Notes: generated from the letters alone by a model not told the origin. Shown: positions 16,280-24,802, counted from the first letter of the stretch. The stretch: 41,495 nt of DNA from Sulfurovum sp. (GCA_027062365.1 JAMOTK010000034.1:1-41495), one strand, 5' to 3'. Translations and numbers: made by a program.

Positions 16280-17317
16280 TTATGACTCCTTCATTTCACT
16301 TTCATCTACTGTGAGACTTTCACCATATCCTAGTGCTTCTTTAATTTTAGCTTCTATTTCTGCCATCATTTCTGGGTTTTCTTTGATAGTAATTTTGGCA
16401 TTTTCTTTTCCTTGACCTAGTTTGGCCGAACCATAAGAGAACCATGCTCCTGACTTGTCTACAATATCCATCTTGACACCATAGTCAATGAGTTCGCCAA
16501 CAAATGAGATACCCTCTCCAAACATAATATCAAATTCTGCTTGTCTAAATGGTGGGGCTACTTTATTTTTGACTACTTTGGCTTTGACACGGTTACCGAT
16601 GCTAGATTCGCCTTGTTTGAGTGTGGCGATACGTCTTACATCAATACGCACAGAACAGTAAAATTTCAGTGCATTCCCTCCTGAGGTTGTCTCTGGGCTA
16701 CCATATCCCATCGTACCAATTTTCATACGAATTTGGTTGATAAAAATCACGGTTGTGTTGGTCTTATGTAAAATTGCTGTTAGTTTACGAAGTGCTTGAG
16801 ACATGAGTCTTGCTTGAAGTCCAACATGTGTATCACCCATATCTCCTTCTATCTCTGCTTTAGGGGTAAGTGCTGCTACGGAATCCACTACGATAAGATC
16901 CACAGCACCTGAACGTGTCAAAGTCTCTAATACATCTAAGGCTTGTTCTCCAAAGTCTGGTTGAGATACCAATAAATTGTCTGTATCCACGCCTAAGTTT
17001 TTGGCATAGACGACATCTAGGGCATGTTCGGCATCAATAAAGGCACAAACCATGTCTTTCTTTTGGGCAGAAGCGATAGTTTGTAGTGCTAGAGTGGTTT
17101 TACCAGAAGATTCTGGACCATAAATCTCTATCACTCTCCCTTGTGGAATACCACCAATCCCCAATGCCATATCTAAGCCTAGTGAGCCTGTAGAGATAGA
17201 TTCGATAGGTTCAAATTCTTTATCTCCTAATCTCATCAGTGTACCTTTACCAAAAGTTTTGTCTATTTGTTTTATTGCCATATCTAGTGCTTTTTGTTTG
17301 TTTGCGTCCATTGCCAT
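16280..17317 (-). CDS. recA: Recombinase RecA
   Basis: 345 aa from the ATG at 17317, which has GAAGGA about 8 bases upstream; an in-frame TTG at 17332 overlaps that site and is rejected. RecA forms ATP-dependent filaments on single-stranded DNA for strand exchange and repair. Motifs are Walker [24 protein letters not shown], the Walker B region [12 protein letters not shown], loop L1 around [27 protein letters not shown] and the L2 region GGNALKFY. The C-terminus is short and acidic, as usual. Divergent to it across 210 bases is a Sel1-repeat gene, and that gap holds a perfect 27-bp palindrome. No SOS box of the gamma-proteobacterial type was seen, which fits the absence of LexA in this group. 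Confidence 0.98.
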   Translation of the reverse strand: MAMDANKQKALDMAIKQIDKTFGKGTLMRLGDKEFEPIESISTGSLGLDMALGIGGIPQGRVIEIYGPESSGKTTLALQTIASAQKKDMVCAFIDAEHALDVVYAKNLGVDTDNLLVSQPDFGEQALDVLETLTRSGAVDLIVVDSVAALTPKAEIEGDMGDTHVGLQARLMSQALRKLTAILHKTNTTVIFINQIRMKIGTMGYGSPETTSGGNALKFYCSVRIDVRRIATLKQGESSIGNRVKAKVVKNKVAPPFRQAEFDIMFGEGISFVGELIDYGVKMDIVDKSGAWFSYGSAKLGQGKENAKITIKENPEMMAEIEAKIKEALGYGESLTVDESEMKES

Positions 17318-17412
17318 TGTGTTTTCCTTCAAGCGTAATAATACATTTTAGCTAAATAAATAGATATTATTTAGTCATAGGGGTAGTTTAGTGTAATTTT
17401 TAGAAAAAAGAG

Positions 17413-17439
17413 AAAAATATGTCAAATTGACATATTTTT
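17413..17439. promoter_or_regulatory. Perfect 27-bp palindrome between divergent recA and the Sel1-repeat gene
   Basis: Arms at 17413-17425 and 17427-17439 are exact reverse complements around one base, with the core TATGTCAAATTGACATA. It lies upstream of genes on both sides, so a transcription terminator makes little sense. A dimer-binding operator shared by the two divergent genes, or by one of them, is the simpler reading. Confidence 0.6.
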
Positions 17440-17467
17440 TAGATTTGATATTTGCTTACTTTATCGT

Positions 17468-17499
17468 TATAATACCAATATATATTCAAAACATATAAT
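17468..17499 (+). promoter_or_regulatory. Two candidate -10 boxes for the Sel1-repeat gene
   Basis: TATAAT occurs at 17468-17473 and again at 17494-17499, both upstream of GAAGAGGTG and the ATG at 17528. The upstream copy leaves a leader of about 50 bases, the downstream one about 20. Which is used cannot be decided from sequence. Confidence 0.45.
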
Positions 17500-17527
17500 C
17501 TTGTGTCTCATGGAAGAGGTGTAAAAT

Positions 17528-18493
17528 ATGAAATTTATTGTACCAATCATAGTCTTATTGAGTCTAGGAAATCTCCTCTATGGGACACCCTTGCCTAAAG
17601 CTGTGATAAAAGCCTATAGTCAAGGGAAGTATGAAAAAGCCAAAAGCTTACTACGTACTTCTGCACGCAAAGGGGATGTGGAAGCACAGATACATTTAGC
17701 AGTGATGTATGCCCAAGGCAAGGGTATAGCACAGGCGTATGATAAAGCCCTTTATTGGTATACACAAGCAGGATTAAAAGGGGATGCTTCTGCACAATAT
17801 ACCGTAGCTACAATGTACGAACAAGGGTTAGGTACAGAAAATAATATGACGATGGCACTACAATGGTACAACAAAGCAGCAGACAATAAAGATGTCAATG
17901 CCCAGTATACATTGGGGATACTATATTATAATGGTGAAATGGTAAAAAGAGAGTATCACAAAGCATTTGAATACTTCAAAATGGCTTCACTCCAAAATGA
18001 TGCACAAGCACAATACAATTTAGCAGTCATGTATGTAGAGGGCAAAGGTGTGACAGCCGATATTAGCAAAGCCTTAGCATGGTATATCAAATCAGCCGAA
18101 AATAAAGATGTCAATGCCCAATATAATCTAGCTTCACTCTATTATAAGGGGATAGTTGTACCACAAGACTATGCAAAAGCATTTACATGGTTTAAACAAT
18201 CAGCTGAACAAAATGATACACAAGCACAATACAATTTAGCTGTTATGTATAGTGAAGCTCAGGGCGTAAAGAAATCTTACCAAAAGGCTATTTCTTGGTA
18301 TAAAAAGGCTGCGTTACAAGGCAATATAAAAGCATCTTATTTTTTAGGTTTACTTTTTTATGAGGGTAAAGAGGTCGCTCAAAATAAGATAAAAGCATTT
18401 GAATACTGGATACAAGCAGCTAAAAAAAGCCATATAGAGGCACAAAATAATTTGGATATTTTATGTAAGGAGAGTCCTTGGGCTTGTAGATAA
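17528..18493 (+). CDS. Secreted Sel1-repeat (SLR) protein
   Basis: 321 aa. A signal peptide of about 19 residues precedes a run of 36-residue Sel1-like repeats. Seven complete copies and a partial eighth begin at about residue 49, with the consensus (A)QYNLAVMY..GKGV..D..KA..WY.KAA. Such alpha/alpha solenoids mediate protein-protein contacts and are abundant in Campylobacterota, where the related Hcp proteins of Helicobacter carry disulfide-linked repeats. Here cysteines appear only near the very end (two in the last repeat, LCKESPWAC), unlike Hcp proteins. The gene is followed after 91 bases by the YadA-like adhesin on the same strand. The partner is unknown. Confidence 0.85.
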   Translation: MKFIVPIIVLLSLGNLLYGTPLPKAVIKAYSQGKYEKAKSLLRTSARKGDVEAQIHLAVMYAQGKGIAQAYDKALYWYTQAGLKGDASAQYTVATMYEQGLGTENNMTMALQWYNKAADNKDVNAQYTLGILYYNGEMVKREYHKAFEYFKMASLQNDAQAQYNLAVMYVEGKGVTADISKALAWYIKSAENKDVNAQYNLASLYYKGIVVPQDYAKAFTWFKQSAEQNDTQAQYNLAVMYSEAQGVKKSYQKAISWYKKAALQGNIKASYFLGLLFYEGKEVAQNKIKAFEYWIQAAKKSHIEAQNNLDILCKESPWACR

Positions 18494-18542
18494 AGAAGTA
18501 TAATATAAAGTAATTTTTTAAGTTATTTTATGTTAAAATTTA

Positions 18543-18548
18543 TATAAT
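18543..18548 (+). promoter_or_regulatory. -10 box of the YadA-like adhesin gene
   Basis: TATAAT lies 36 bases before the ATG at 18585 in a T-rich context, with AAAAGGAAA as a good ribosome binding site just ahead of the start. This indicates a promoter of its own in addition to any read-through from the Sel1-repeat gene. Confidence 0.55.
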
Positions 18549-18584
18549 TATTGTTTTAAGACAATACATCTAAAAGGAAACCTT

Positions 18585-19901
18585 ATGGCTCTTAAAAGTA
18601 TTACGCTACAAAAGACACAACTTAAACTTCTTATTTTCTCTTTAACTTTTTCATATTTTTCTATGGGAGTACTTCATGCTACACAATTAGGTTTAAATGC
18701 TACTGATAATGGAGTAGGTCAAAATACAGCAGTAGGTAATAATGCTAACGCATCGGGTAGCCCTTCAAATCCTAGTACAGCTATTGGTTCAGAATCACAA
18801 GCATCAGGCAGTGATAGTACAGCTGTTGGTACAGATGCTAGAGCCACAGGTTCACGTAGTACTGCTATATCCACAAGTTCACGTGCCACGGGAGATGATA
18901 GTGTAGCGATAGGAACACGTGCTACTACCTCTGCTACAGATAGTGTGGCTATGGGTACTGATGCACAAGCTACTGCTTCTAATGCTGTAGCTTTAGGGGC
19001 AAACTCCGTAGCGAGTGAAGCCAATACCGTCTCTGTTGGAAATGTAGGGGCAGAACGAAGAGTTGTCAATGTATCCACAGGGGTCAATACCAATGATGCT
19101 GTCAATGTAGGACAATTACAAACAGTAGAAACAGCCGTGACACAAAATACAACGGATATTGCCAATATATCAATCAGCACAGATCAAATAGATACCAATA
19201 CAAAAGGTATAGCCGTCAACACAGCTCAAATAGATACCAATACAAAAGGTATAGCCGTCAACACAGCTCAAATAGATACCAATACAAGAGGTATCGCCGT
19301 AAACTCTGGTAGAATCACACGCAATACACAACGTATTTCTAGAGTTGAAAATAAAGTACGTTATGTGGATGTGACACAGACAAATGTTGCACTAGGGGGT
19401 GGAGCAGTGGCTTCTGATGTGGGGGCGATTGCCATAGGTTATCATGCCACAACAGCTAGAGGTACGTATGGCTCTGTAGCCATTGGTGCAAATAGTTCGG
19501 TTTTAGTAGGGGCTAATAACTCTGTAGCATTGGGCGAAAATTCCGTAGCTAGTGAATCTAATACCGTGTCAATGGGTAATGATACACTCAAAAGACGTGT
19601 CACCAATGTAGCCGATGGTATCAACCCTTACGATGCTGTTAATATGCGTCAATTGGATAGAGTTGATGCACGTATCAGTGCAGTAGGTGCGATGTCTGGA
19701 GCATTATCTGGGATGATACCTAATGCAAAATTAGATAACAATACACAGTTGAGTATGGGCGTAGGCTATTATGAAAGTGAAATAGCCGTGGCTATTGGAA
19801 TGTTTCATTATATTGATGACCTTGCTTTGTTGAACTTTGGTTTGGTCTATTCAGCTGAGGGTGGAACAGCCGCACGTCTTGGTGTGACGTGGGGCTTTTA
19901 G
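18585..19901 (+). CDS. YadA-type trimeric autotransporter adhesin
   Basis: 438 aa, expected to trimerise in the outer membrane and display an adhesive head. A long signal region reaches about residue 31 (cut near LHATQ). The head consists of 14-residue left-handed beta-roll repeats (AVGTDARATG.., SVAIGTRATT..) at about 40-145, followed by a neck (NTNDAVNVGQL). A coiled-coil stalk contains nearly identical 14-residue units (QIDTNTKGIAVNTA). Then come a second, shorter head (AIAIGYHATT.., VALGENSVAS) and a second neck (NPYDAVNMRQL). The last 75 residues are the YadA anchor, a helix plus four beta strands ending in aromatic Phe (VTWGF), as required for BAM assembly. The protein is short for the family. 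The gene converges with the iron-sulfur subunit gene, 9 bases away. Confidence 0.92.
   Translation: MALKSITLQKTQLKLLIFSLTFSYFSMGVLHATQLGLNATDNGVGQNTAVGNNANASGSPSNPSTAIGSESQASGSDSTAVGTDARATGSRSTAISTSSRATGDDSVAIGTRATTSATDSVAMGTDAQATASNAVALGANSVASEANTVSVGNVGAERRVVNVSTGVNTNDAVNVGQLQTVETAVTQNTTDIANISISTDQIDTNTKGIAVNTAQIDTNTKGIAVNTAQIDTNTRGIAVNSGRITRNTQRISRVENKVRYVDVTQTNVALGGGAVASDVGAIAIGYHATTARGTYGSVAIGANSSVLVGANNSVALGENSVASESNTVSMGNDTLKRRVTNVADGINPYDAVNMRQLDRVDARISAVGAMSGALSGMIPNAKLDNNTQLSMGVGYYESEIAVAIGMFHYIDDLALLNFGLVYSAEGGTAARLGVTWGF
19184..19309 (+). repeat. 42-bp tandem repeats encoding the adhesin stalk
   Basis: Three copies start at 19184, 19226 and 19268. The first two are identical, and the third diverges in its second half. 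Each encodes 14 residues, two heptads of coiled coil. Such an array can expand or contract in frame and so change stalk length. Confidence 0.85.
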
Positions 19902-19910
19902 AATATTTTT

Positions 19911-20627
19911 TTAAAACCCTGCATTGGGGTCAAATCCAAAACTTGGTGTCCCAAAGTCTTGATTTGCAAAGCTAGGGTCATCATATCCCTCTTGTATAGA
20001 AAGACCACGAAGCATGGTAATATCCATCTTTGGGTCTATCCCTTTTGGACATGCGATGGTACACTCTCCACATAAAGTACAATCCCACACACCATTATTT
20101 TGAATGTTATCTATGATAGCTTTGGTATCACTCTCACGTTTATCAATACTATATCTATATGTACGAGTGAGTGAAAAAGGGCCTAAAAAGTCTGGATTGA
20201 CTGCATACACAGGACAAGCAGAATAACAAGAATTACAGAGGATACAATCTGTTTGTATCTCTGAGAGTGTTTCATCTTTGGGTGCGAGTGAGGCTTCTTG
20301 GAAGCGATGTAGCCATGCCGTACTTTGAGACAGTGTCTTGTTTGCACTACGTTTATCTACTTTAAGGTCACGAAGTACAGGATGATATGCCAAAGGCTCT
20401 ATGACATCTCCATCTTTGACTTTATAGGCACAAGAAAGCACCTCTTTCCCATTGACTCGCACGGCACACGTCCCACAAACAGAAGCACGACACCCTGCTG
20501 AAAATGTAAGACTTGTATCAAGTGTAGCCTTAATATGCATGAGCGTATGTAAAAGCGTTGCCTCTTGGTCAGGGAGTAGATAAGACTGCTTTGTATTGCT
20601 TTGGGAACGTAAGATAGATATTTGCAT
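19911..20627 (-). CDS. Fumarate reductase/succinate dehydrogenase-like iron-sulfur subunit with two full 4Fe-4S motifs
   Basis: 238 aa from the ATG at 20627, which shares a base with the stop of the flavoprotein gene (TAATG) and has AAGGAAG upstream. It should relay electrons between the flavoprotein and a quinone or other partner. The [2Fe-2S] ligands are C46, C51, C54 and C66 (GCRASVCGTC). The second motif is C128, C131, C134, C138 (CILCNSCYSACP). The third is C183, C186, C189, C193 (CTLCGECTIACPKG). In classical SdhB/FrdB the third motif lacks the second cysteine and holds [3Fe-4S]; here the cysteine is present, so a [4Fe-4S] centre is predicted, as in type E and thiol-fumarate reductase-like enzymes. 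No anchor gene or CCG domain is found downstream or fused. Confidence 0.85.
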   Translation of the reverse strand: MQISILRSQSNTKQSYLLPDQEATLLHTLMHIKATLDTSLTFSAGCRASVCGTCAVRVNGKEVLSCAYKVKDGDVIEPLAYHPVLRDLKVDKRSANKTLSQSTAWLHRFQEASLAPKDETLSEIQTDCILCNSCYSACPVYAVNPDFLGPFSLTRTYRYSIDKRESDTKAIIDNIQNNGVWDCTLCGECTIACPKGIDPKMDITMLRGLSIQEGYDDPSFANQDFGTPSFGFDPNAGF

Positions 20628-22222
20628 TAGGCTTCCTTTTTCCATTGAAGTACAATATGTTTTTGTAAGTTTTCATCTTCTTTTTCAAAGCCTAGCTTAT
20701 AATGTGCCCCTCTGCTCTCATCTCTAGCGATGGCTGAAGAGATGATAGTAGGGGCTAGAAGTAGGGCATTGCTAAATTCAAGATAGTCTATAAGGTTGCT
20801 ATTATGTGTAGGGCTTTTGTCTCCTATACCCATGAGTGAAGCATTCACTTGTATAAAGATAACTTCTTTTAGAGCTTCTCCTAATTGCTCATTGTCTCTT
20901 ACTATCCCTACCTTCTCATAAAATAGCTTTCCTAAAAAATCTCTTTTTTCGTAGAAATTAATACTATTCTTTTGGGCATAAATATTTGCTATATGGGCTT
21001 TGTCTTGTATAAGTTGGCTATCATCGGCTTCTTTATTGGATGCATAGACGGCATGTTTGTAGGCATTTTCTCCTACAAATTTACCAAACGTTGTAATCTC
21101 CAAAAGAGAGTTCCCTCCCAAACGGTTTGCTCCATGTACTTTGGCATTGGAGCATTCTCCTACAGCAAAACAGCCTTTGATACCATTGACCTCTAAGGCA
21201 TAATCCACATCTATCCCACCCATAGAGTAGTGTGCAACTGGCTTGATAGGGATAAGCTTTGTAGCTGGGTCTATATGTTCGTGTAGTTTACAAAGGGCTA
21301 CTTCTTGTGGGAGGAGGTGCATGAGCTTCTCTTCTCCTAAGTGTCGTAAGTCCAAAAATACTTCTTTGTCTTTTTGTAATTGTGCAAAGATAGCACGTGC
21401 AACTTCATCACGTGGTTTGAGTTCATCGATAAAGCGTTTGCCCTCACAGTTGAGTAGATAGCCACCTTCTCCTCTGGCACTTTCAGAGATGAGAATAGCA
21501 GAGTGTTTGAGTGAGGTAGGGTGAAATTGTATAAATTCCATATCACTCACAGCCCCACCTGCACGAAGGACAGAGGCGATACCATCACCAGTAGAGCCAT
21601 AGGCATTGGTAGTGTAACCATGATAGAGACTACTATATCCACCTGTGGCAATAATAACCGATTTGGCATTGATTTGTTTGACCTCTCCTGAGCGTAATTC
21701 TAAAAATGTAGCACCCTTGACTGTGCCTTCAAAAGTGATAAGATTGAGTAGATAATACTCCTCTAAAAAGTCTATATTTTCTTTCAGACAGGTATCATAA
21801 AGGGTATGAAGTATTTTTAATCCTGTATAGTCTTGGGCATAACAGGCACGTTTGGCAGAAGCCCCACCCATTTGACGTTGGGCGATAGAGTCTATCCCTT
21901 TTCCTTTATTGTCAATACGAGAAAAAGGCACACCGATACGTTCTAACCATGCGATGGTTTCAGGGGCATCAGCACACATTTGACGTACCATATCTTCATC
22001 ACAAAGACCATGTGCAGACTTGATTGTATCAGCAATATGTAAAGAGACATGGTCTTCTTCATTATTTGCAAGAGACGCGTTGATACCCCCTTGAGCCATA
22101 GAAGTTTGAGAGTTTGTAGGATAAGATTTTCCTACAATCAGTACAGAAGCACCTGCTTCTTTGGCAAAAAGAGCAGAGGTAAGTCCTGCCCCTCCCGAGC
22201 CAATGATGAGTACATCAACCAT
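20627..22222 (-). CDS. Fumarate reductase/succinate dehydrogenase-like flavoprotein subunit
   Basis: 531 aa, cytoplasmic (no Tat or Sec signal). The FAD-binding motif is LIIGSGGAGLTSALFAKEAG at the N-terminus. Dicarboxylate-site signatures are FIQFHPTSLKH, SESARGEGGYLLN, DELKPRDEVARAI and KPVAHYSMGGIDVD, followed by GECSNAKVHGANRLGGNSL. These define the SdhA/FrdA/L-aspartate oxidase superfamily. With an SdhB-like partner next door, succinate/fumarate chemistry is more likely than aspartate oxidase. The position that carries the covalent-FAD histidine in E. coli FrdA/SdhA is Gln39 here (PTNSQTSMAQGG), so FAD is probably bound non-covalently. The ATG is 2 bases after the VKOR stop and lacks a clear ribosome site, so translation is probably coupled. 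Direction in the cell (reductive TCA or respiration) is inferred only. Confidence 0.85.
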   Translation of the reverse strand: MVDVLIIGSGGAGLTSALFAKEAGASVLIVGKSYPTNSQTSMAQGGINASLANNEEDHVSLHIADTIKSAHGLCDEDMVRQMCADAPETIAWLERIGVPFSRIDNKGKGIDSIAQRQMGGASAKRACYAQDYTGLKILHTLYDTCLKENIDFLEEYYLLNLITFEGTVKGATFLELRSGEVKQINAKSVIIATGGYSSLYHGYTTNAYGSTGDGIASVLRAGGAVSDMEFIQFHPTSLKHSAILISESARGEGGYLLNCEGKRFIDELKPRDEVARAIFAQLQKDKEVFLDLRHLGEEKLMHLLPQEVALCKLHEHIDPATKLIPIKPVAHYSMGGIDVDYALEVNGIKGCFAVGECSNAKVHGANRLGGNSLLEITTFGKFVGENAYKHAVYASNKEADDSQLIQDKAHIANIYAQKNSINFYEKRDFLGKLFYEKVGIVRDNEQLGEALKEVIFIQVNASLMGIGDKSPTHNSNLIDYLEFSNALLLAPTIISSAIARDESRGAHYKLGFEKEDENLQKHIVLQWKKEA

Positions 22223-22224
22223 CG

Positions 22225-23103
22225 CTATGGTTGTCCATGGCTACTATTGTCTTCGCATGATGGTGTGGCTACAACTGAGATAGCACATCCAGCATCCTCA
22301 TCTCCTGCTGTTAAAAAGTCTGTAGAAAATCCAGAAGAGATAGAAGATTGTGCAGGTATAGCTACTTTTTTTATGACAGTTTTTTCTATATCTGTTTTTT
22401 GTGTTACTTTTTGGTTTTCAAAATAAGCAATAATCTTTTTATCACCAGTGAGTAAAGTAGTTTGTCTTTTCTCTTTGAGTATAAGCACAGGAATACTCTG
22501 AATACCTGCAAATTTCAAAAAGTTCCTAGCAGAGGCTTCTTGTGTAGAGATGGCTGTGTACTCTATCTGATGTTTGCTAAGATAGGCTTTGACTTTAATA
22601 CAGTGAGGACAGGTCTTAGACTGTATAAGATAATTACCTGCCAAAGGGGTAAAGACTTTGTTTTTACTTATGCTAAGGGTATGAAGTCCAATAAAGATAG
22701 CCCCTACCATCGCTAAGGTGATGGCAAAATGTTTGATTTGGCTAAATAATGCGATGAGCAACAAAGAAGAAAAGATACCCAAACAAAAGATACAAGGCTC
22801 AGGATTGGCTATAAATTGATAGCTAATAATCGTGGCTTCAAAGGCTATCCCTGTATAAAGACCTATAAAAAATAGTGCTTCATAAAATTTATTTTTAAGC
22901 GATAAATAGCCTAAAATAATAAGAAAAAATACAGAAACCAATCCAAAATAGTTGAGGTAAATAGCATCAAAATTTAAAAGCTCACCTGCGAGTTTGCATC
23001 CAACTTCATCACACAGTGAACTGTGTTGTAGTTTGAGATAGGTTTCTGTGGCGATGTATCCTAGTAGCAGTATTGGTAAAAAAACACGAGAAAAGAAATG
23101 CAT
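22225..23103 (-). CDS. VKOR-thioredoxin-like fusion (disulfide-forming membrane protein)
   Basis: 292 aa. Bacterial VKOR homologues re-oxidise periplasmic thiol oxidases and pass electrons to quinone, replacing DsbB. The VKOR part has about five membrane helices (first at 5-22), loop cysteines C31 and C36 (LCDEVGC) and the quinone-side active motif CIFC (C104, C107). After the last helix (about 126-143) a thioredoxin/glutaredoxin-like domain carries CPHC (C165, C168) and the cis-proline motif SIPVL (203-207). The roughly 60-residue tail adds C273 and C283, which is unusual. It lies between purT and the flavoprotein gene with gaps of 9 and 2 bases, so it belongs to that operon. AAGGA precedes its ATG. 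Confidence 0.88.
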   Translation of the reverse strand: MHFFSRVFLPILLLGYIATETYLKLQHSSLCDEVGCKLAGELLNFDAIYLNYFGLVSVFFLIILGYLSLKNKFYEALFFIGLYTGIAFEATIISYQFIANPEPCIFCLGIFSSLLLIALFSQIKHFAITLAMVGAIFIGLHTLSISKNKVFTPLAGNYLIQSKTCPHCIKVKAYLSKHQIEYTAISTQEASARNFLKFAGIQSIPVLILKEKRQTTLLTGDKKIIAYFENQKVTQKTDIEKTVIKKVAIPAQSSISSGFSTDFLTAGDEDAGCAISVVATPSCEDNSSHGQP

Positions 23104-23112
23104 ATTTAATCC

Positions 23113-24276
23113 TTAATTATCTTTGATTTGAGAAACTATCTTAGTAGCTTTTGCTTTGGCAGTTTCGACTTCATCTAGGACTAGACTCACAGCCATACGC
23201 CGACCTACATGAGACTCAGGTTTGCCAAAGATACGTACATACGAGTTTGATGAAAAGGCATCATTGGGTATCTCTAGGGTGGGGGTGCTGTTGGCATTTT
23301 TGGCTTTGTACGCACCACAGGCACCACTACCATAGGTAATATAGTCCAAAGGTAGCCCAAGGACAGCCCTCACGTGTAGGGCAAATTGGCTTTGACTTTG
23401 TGTAATGAGTGTGACCATGCCAGTATCATGTGGACGTGGGCTAAGTTCTGAAAAATAAACTTCATCCCCTTTAACAAAAAATTCTACCCCAAAGATACCA
23501 CGACCCCCTAGACCATCGGTCACAGCTTTTGCAATATCTTTGGCTTTTTGTAACACTTTTTCACCCATAGCCATCGGTTGCCATGACAAGATAAAGTCTC
23601 CATCTTTTTGGATATGCCCAATAGCATCACAAAAGGTCGTCCCTGTTTCATTGCGTACCGTAAGCAAGGTAATCTCATAATCAAAAGGCACAAATGCTTC
23701 TACTATAAGCTCACTAGCGTCTCCTCTAGCTTCTTTGGCTATCTCCCATGATGTTGCTATGTCATCAGCTGTTTTGGCGATACTCTGACCATGACCAGAT
23801 GAACTCATCACAGGCTTAATCACACAAGGAAAACCGATACGCTCTGCCGATTCTTGAAGACCCTCTAATGTCGTCACAAATTCATAAGCACTAGTCTTCA
23901 ACCCTAGCTCCTCAGAAGCAAAAACACGGATATTTTTACGGTTCATGGTTTTGCTTACTGCTTCAGCATTGGGGATAACATGAAAACCTCTTTTTTCTGC
24001 TTCAAAAAGAGCCGAGATAGAGATAGCTTCTACTTCAGGCAAGATAAACGTAGGTTGCTCTTTTTCTATCACTTCAATCACAGCTTTTTCATTTTGCATA
24101 TCGATAACATACACACTATTTGCTACCAAATGAGCAGGAGCATTCTTATATTTATCTACAGCTACGACCTCAATACCGAGTCGTTGAGCTTCTATAGCGA
24201 CCTCTTTCCCTAATTCACCAGAGCCTAAAAGCATGATTTTGATAGCAGTTGGTTGGAGTGTTGTTGTAAATGTCAT
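23113..24276 (-). CDS. purT: Formate-dependent phosphoribosylglycinamide formyltransferase 2 (PurT)
   Basis: 387 aa. PurT uses formate and ATP to make formyl-GAR in purine synthesis, independent of formyl-tetrahydrofolate. The ATP-grasp layout is clear: [97 protein letters not shown] and the C-terminal [18 protein letters not shown]. Length matches the family. AAAGG precedes the ATG. It is the first gene of a minus-strand operon with the VKOR fusion and the fumarate reductase-like pair. Metabolic reason for this pairing is not obvious. Confidence 0.96.
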   Translation of the reverse strand: MTFTTTLQPTAIKIMLLGSGELGKEVAIEAQRLGIEVVAVDKYKNAPAHLVANSVYVIDMQNEKAVIEVIEKEQPTFILPEVEAISISALFEAEKRGFHVIPNAEAVSKTMNRKNIRVFASEELGLKTSAYEFVTTLEGLQESAERIGFPCVIKPVMSSSGHGQSIAKTADDIATSWEIAKEARGDASELIVEAFVPFDYEITLLTVRNETGTTFCDAIGHIQKDGDFILSWQPMAMGEKVLQKAKDIAKAVTDGLGGRGIFGVEFFVKGDEVYFSELSPRPHDTGMVTLITQSQSQFALHVRAVLGLPLDYITYGSGACGAYKAKNANSTPTLEIPNDAFSSNSYVRIFGKPESHVGRRMAVSLVLDEVETAKAKATKIVSQIKDN

Positions 24277-24398
24277 AGAAAAACCTTTATAAAATAATGA
24301 GAGTATTTTAGCGAAAAGTTGAGTAATATATACTTTATATGTAAAGTTTTGGGAGAATGTAGAGTGAAAAACAGAGCCGAAGCCCTGCCTTAGATGGA

Positions 24399-24611
24399 TT
24401 AGAGTCTAGACTCGTATCTTCTAAGCATGAAGAGTTTTTTAAGAATTTTTTTGCGAGTTGCAATTTTTTCTTTTTTATTCTTTTCAGTTTGAGTCTCGAA
24501 GTTCTGACGAGCTCTTGCTTCAGTAACGATTAGGTTTCTGTCACACTGTCTTTTAAATTTTCTGTACGCATCATCAAATGAATCACGTGAAGTTAAAATA
24601 ATTCCTGGCAT
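24399..24611 (-). CDS. rpsU: 30S ribosomal protein S21
   Basis: 70 aa from the ATG at 24611, preceded by AAGGGGGTG. The sequence starts [20 protein letters not shown] and continues with [20 protein letters not shown] and a very basic C-terminus, as in epsilonproteobacterial S21. A longer in-frame extension to 24635 covers the ribosome site and is rejected. The last codons form a perfect 12-bp palindrome (24402-24413) next to the stop. The gene is monocistronic as far as can be seen, with its own promoter at 24678-24683. Confidence 0.93.
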   Translation of the reverse strand: MPGIILTSRDSFDDAYRKFKRQCDRNLIVTEARARQNFETQTEKNKKEKIATRKKILKKLFMLRRYESRL

Positions 24612-24677
24612 CGAAAGCACCCCCTTCCTTATCAAGATTTTTTATCGTTTAAGATAAAATAGATAAATATGAGGGCG

Positions 24678-24683
24678 ATTATA
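24678..24683 (-). promoter_or_regulatory. -10 box of rpsU
   Basis: On the minus strand TATAAT at 24683-24678 sits in TAGATATAATCGCCC, with transcription expected to start near 24671, about 60 bases before the rpsU ATG. No good -35 is visible, which is usual for this group. Confidence 0.55.
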
Positions 24684-24802
24684 TCTAAATTTTATTAGAT
24701 TTTGGGTTGGCTATAGCAATTTAGTCATTAAAAAGTAAAATAGGGCTAGAATATAAGCTTAGTTTTGATAAACAATAGAGAATACTCACAAAAGGAAATA
24801 AA

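Noticed and set aside
18719-19180. 153-aa minus-strand frame with many Ala/Thr/Val repeats
   Set aside because: It is the antisense of the repetitive YadA head. The plus-strand protein has a signal peptide, necks and anchor, and this frame has no ribosome site.
19184-19309. CRISPR-like direct repeats
   Set aside because: The repeats are tandem without spacers and encode coiled-coil residues in frame; no cas gene is present anywhere in the window.
20627-22222. L-aspartate oxidase (NadB)
   Set aside because: The flavoprotein superfamily is shared, but a coupled SdhB-like iron-sulfur subunit directly follows, which NadB does not need.
24402-24413. 12-bp palindrome at the rpsU stop, considered as terminator
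   Set aside because: It lies within the last codons and has no loop or T tract on the transcribed side, so it is probably a coding coincidence.
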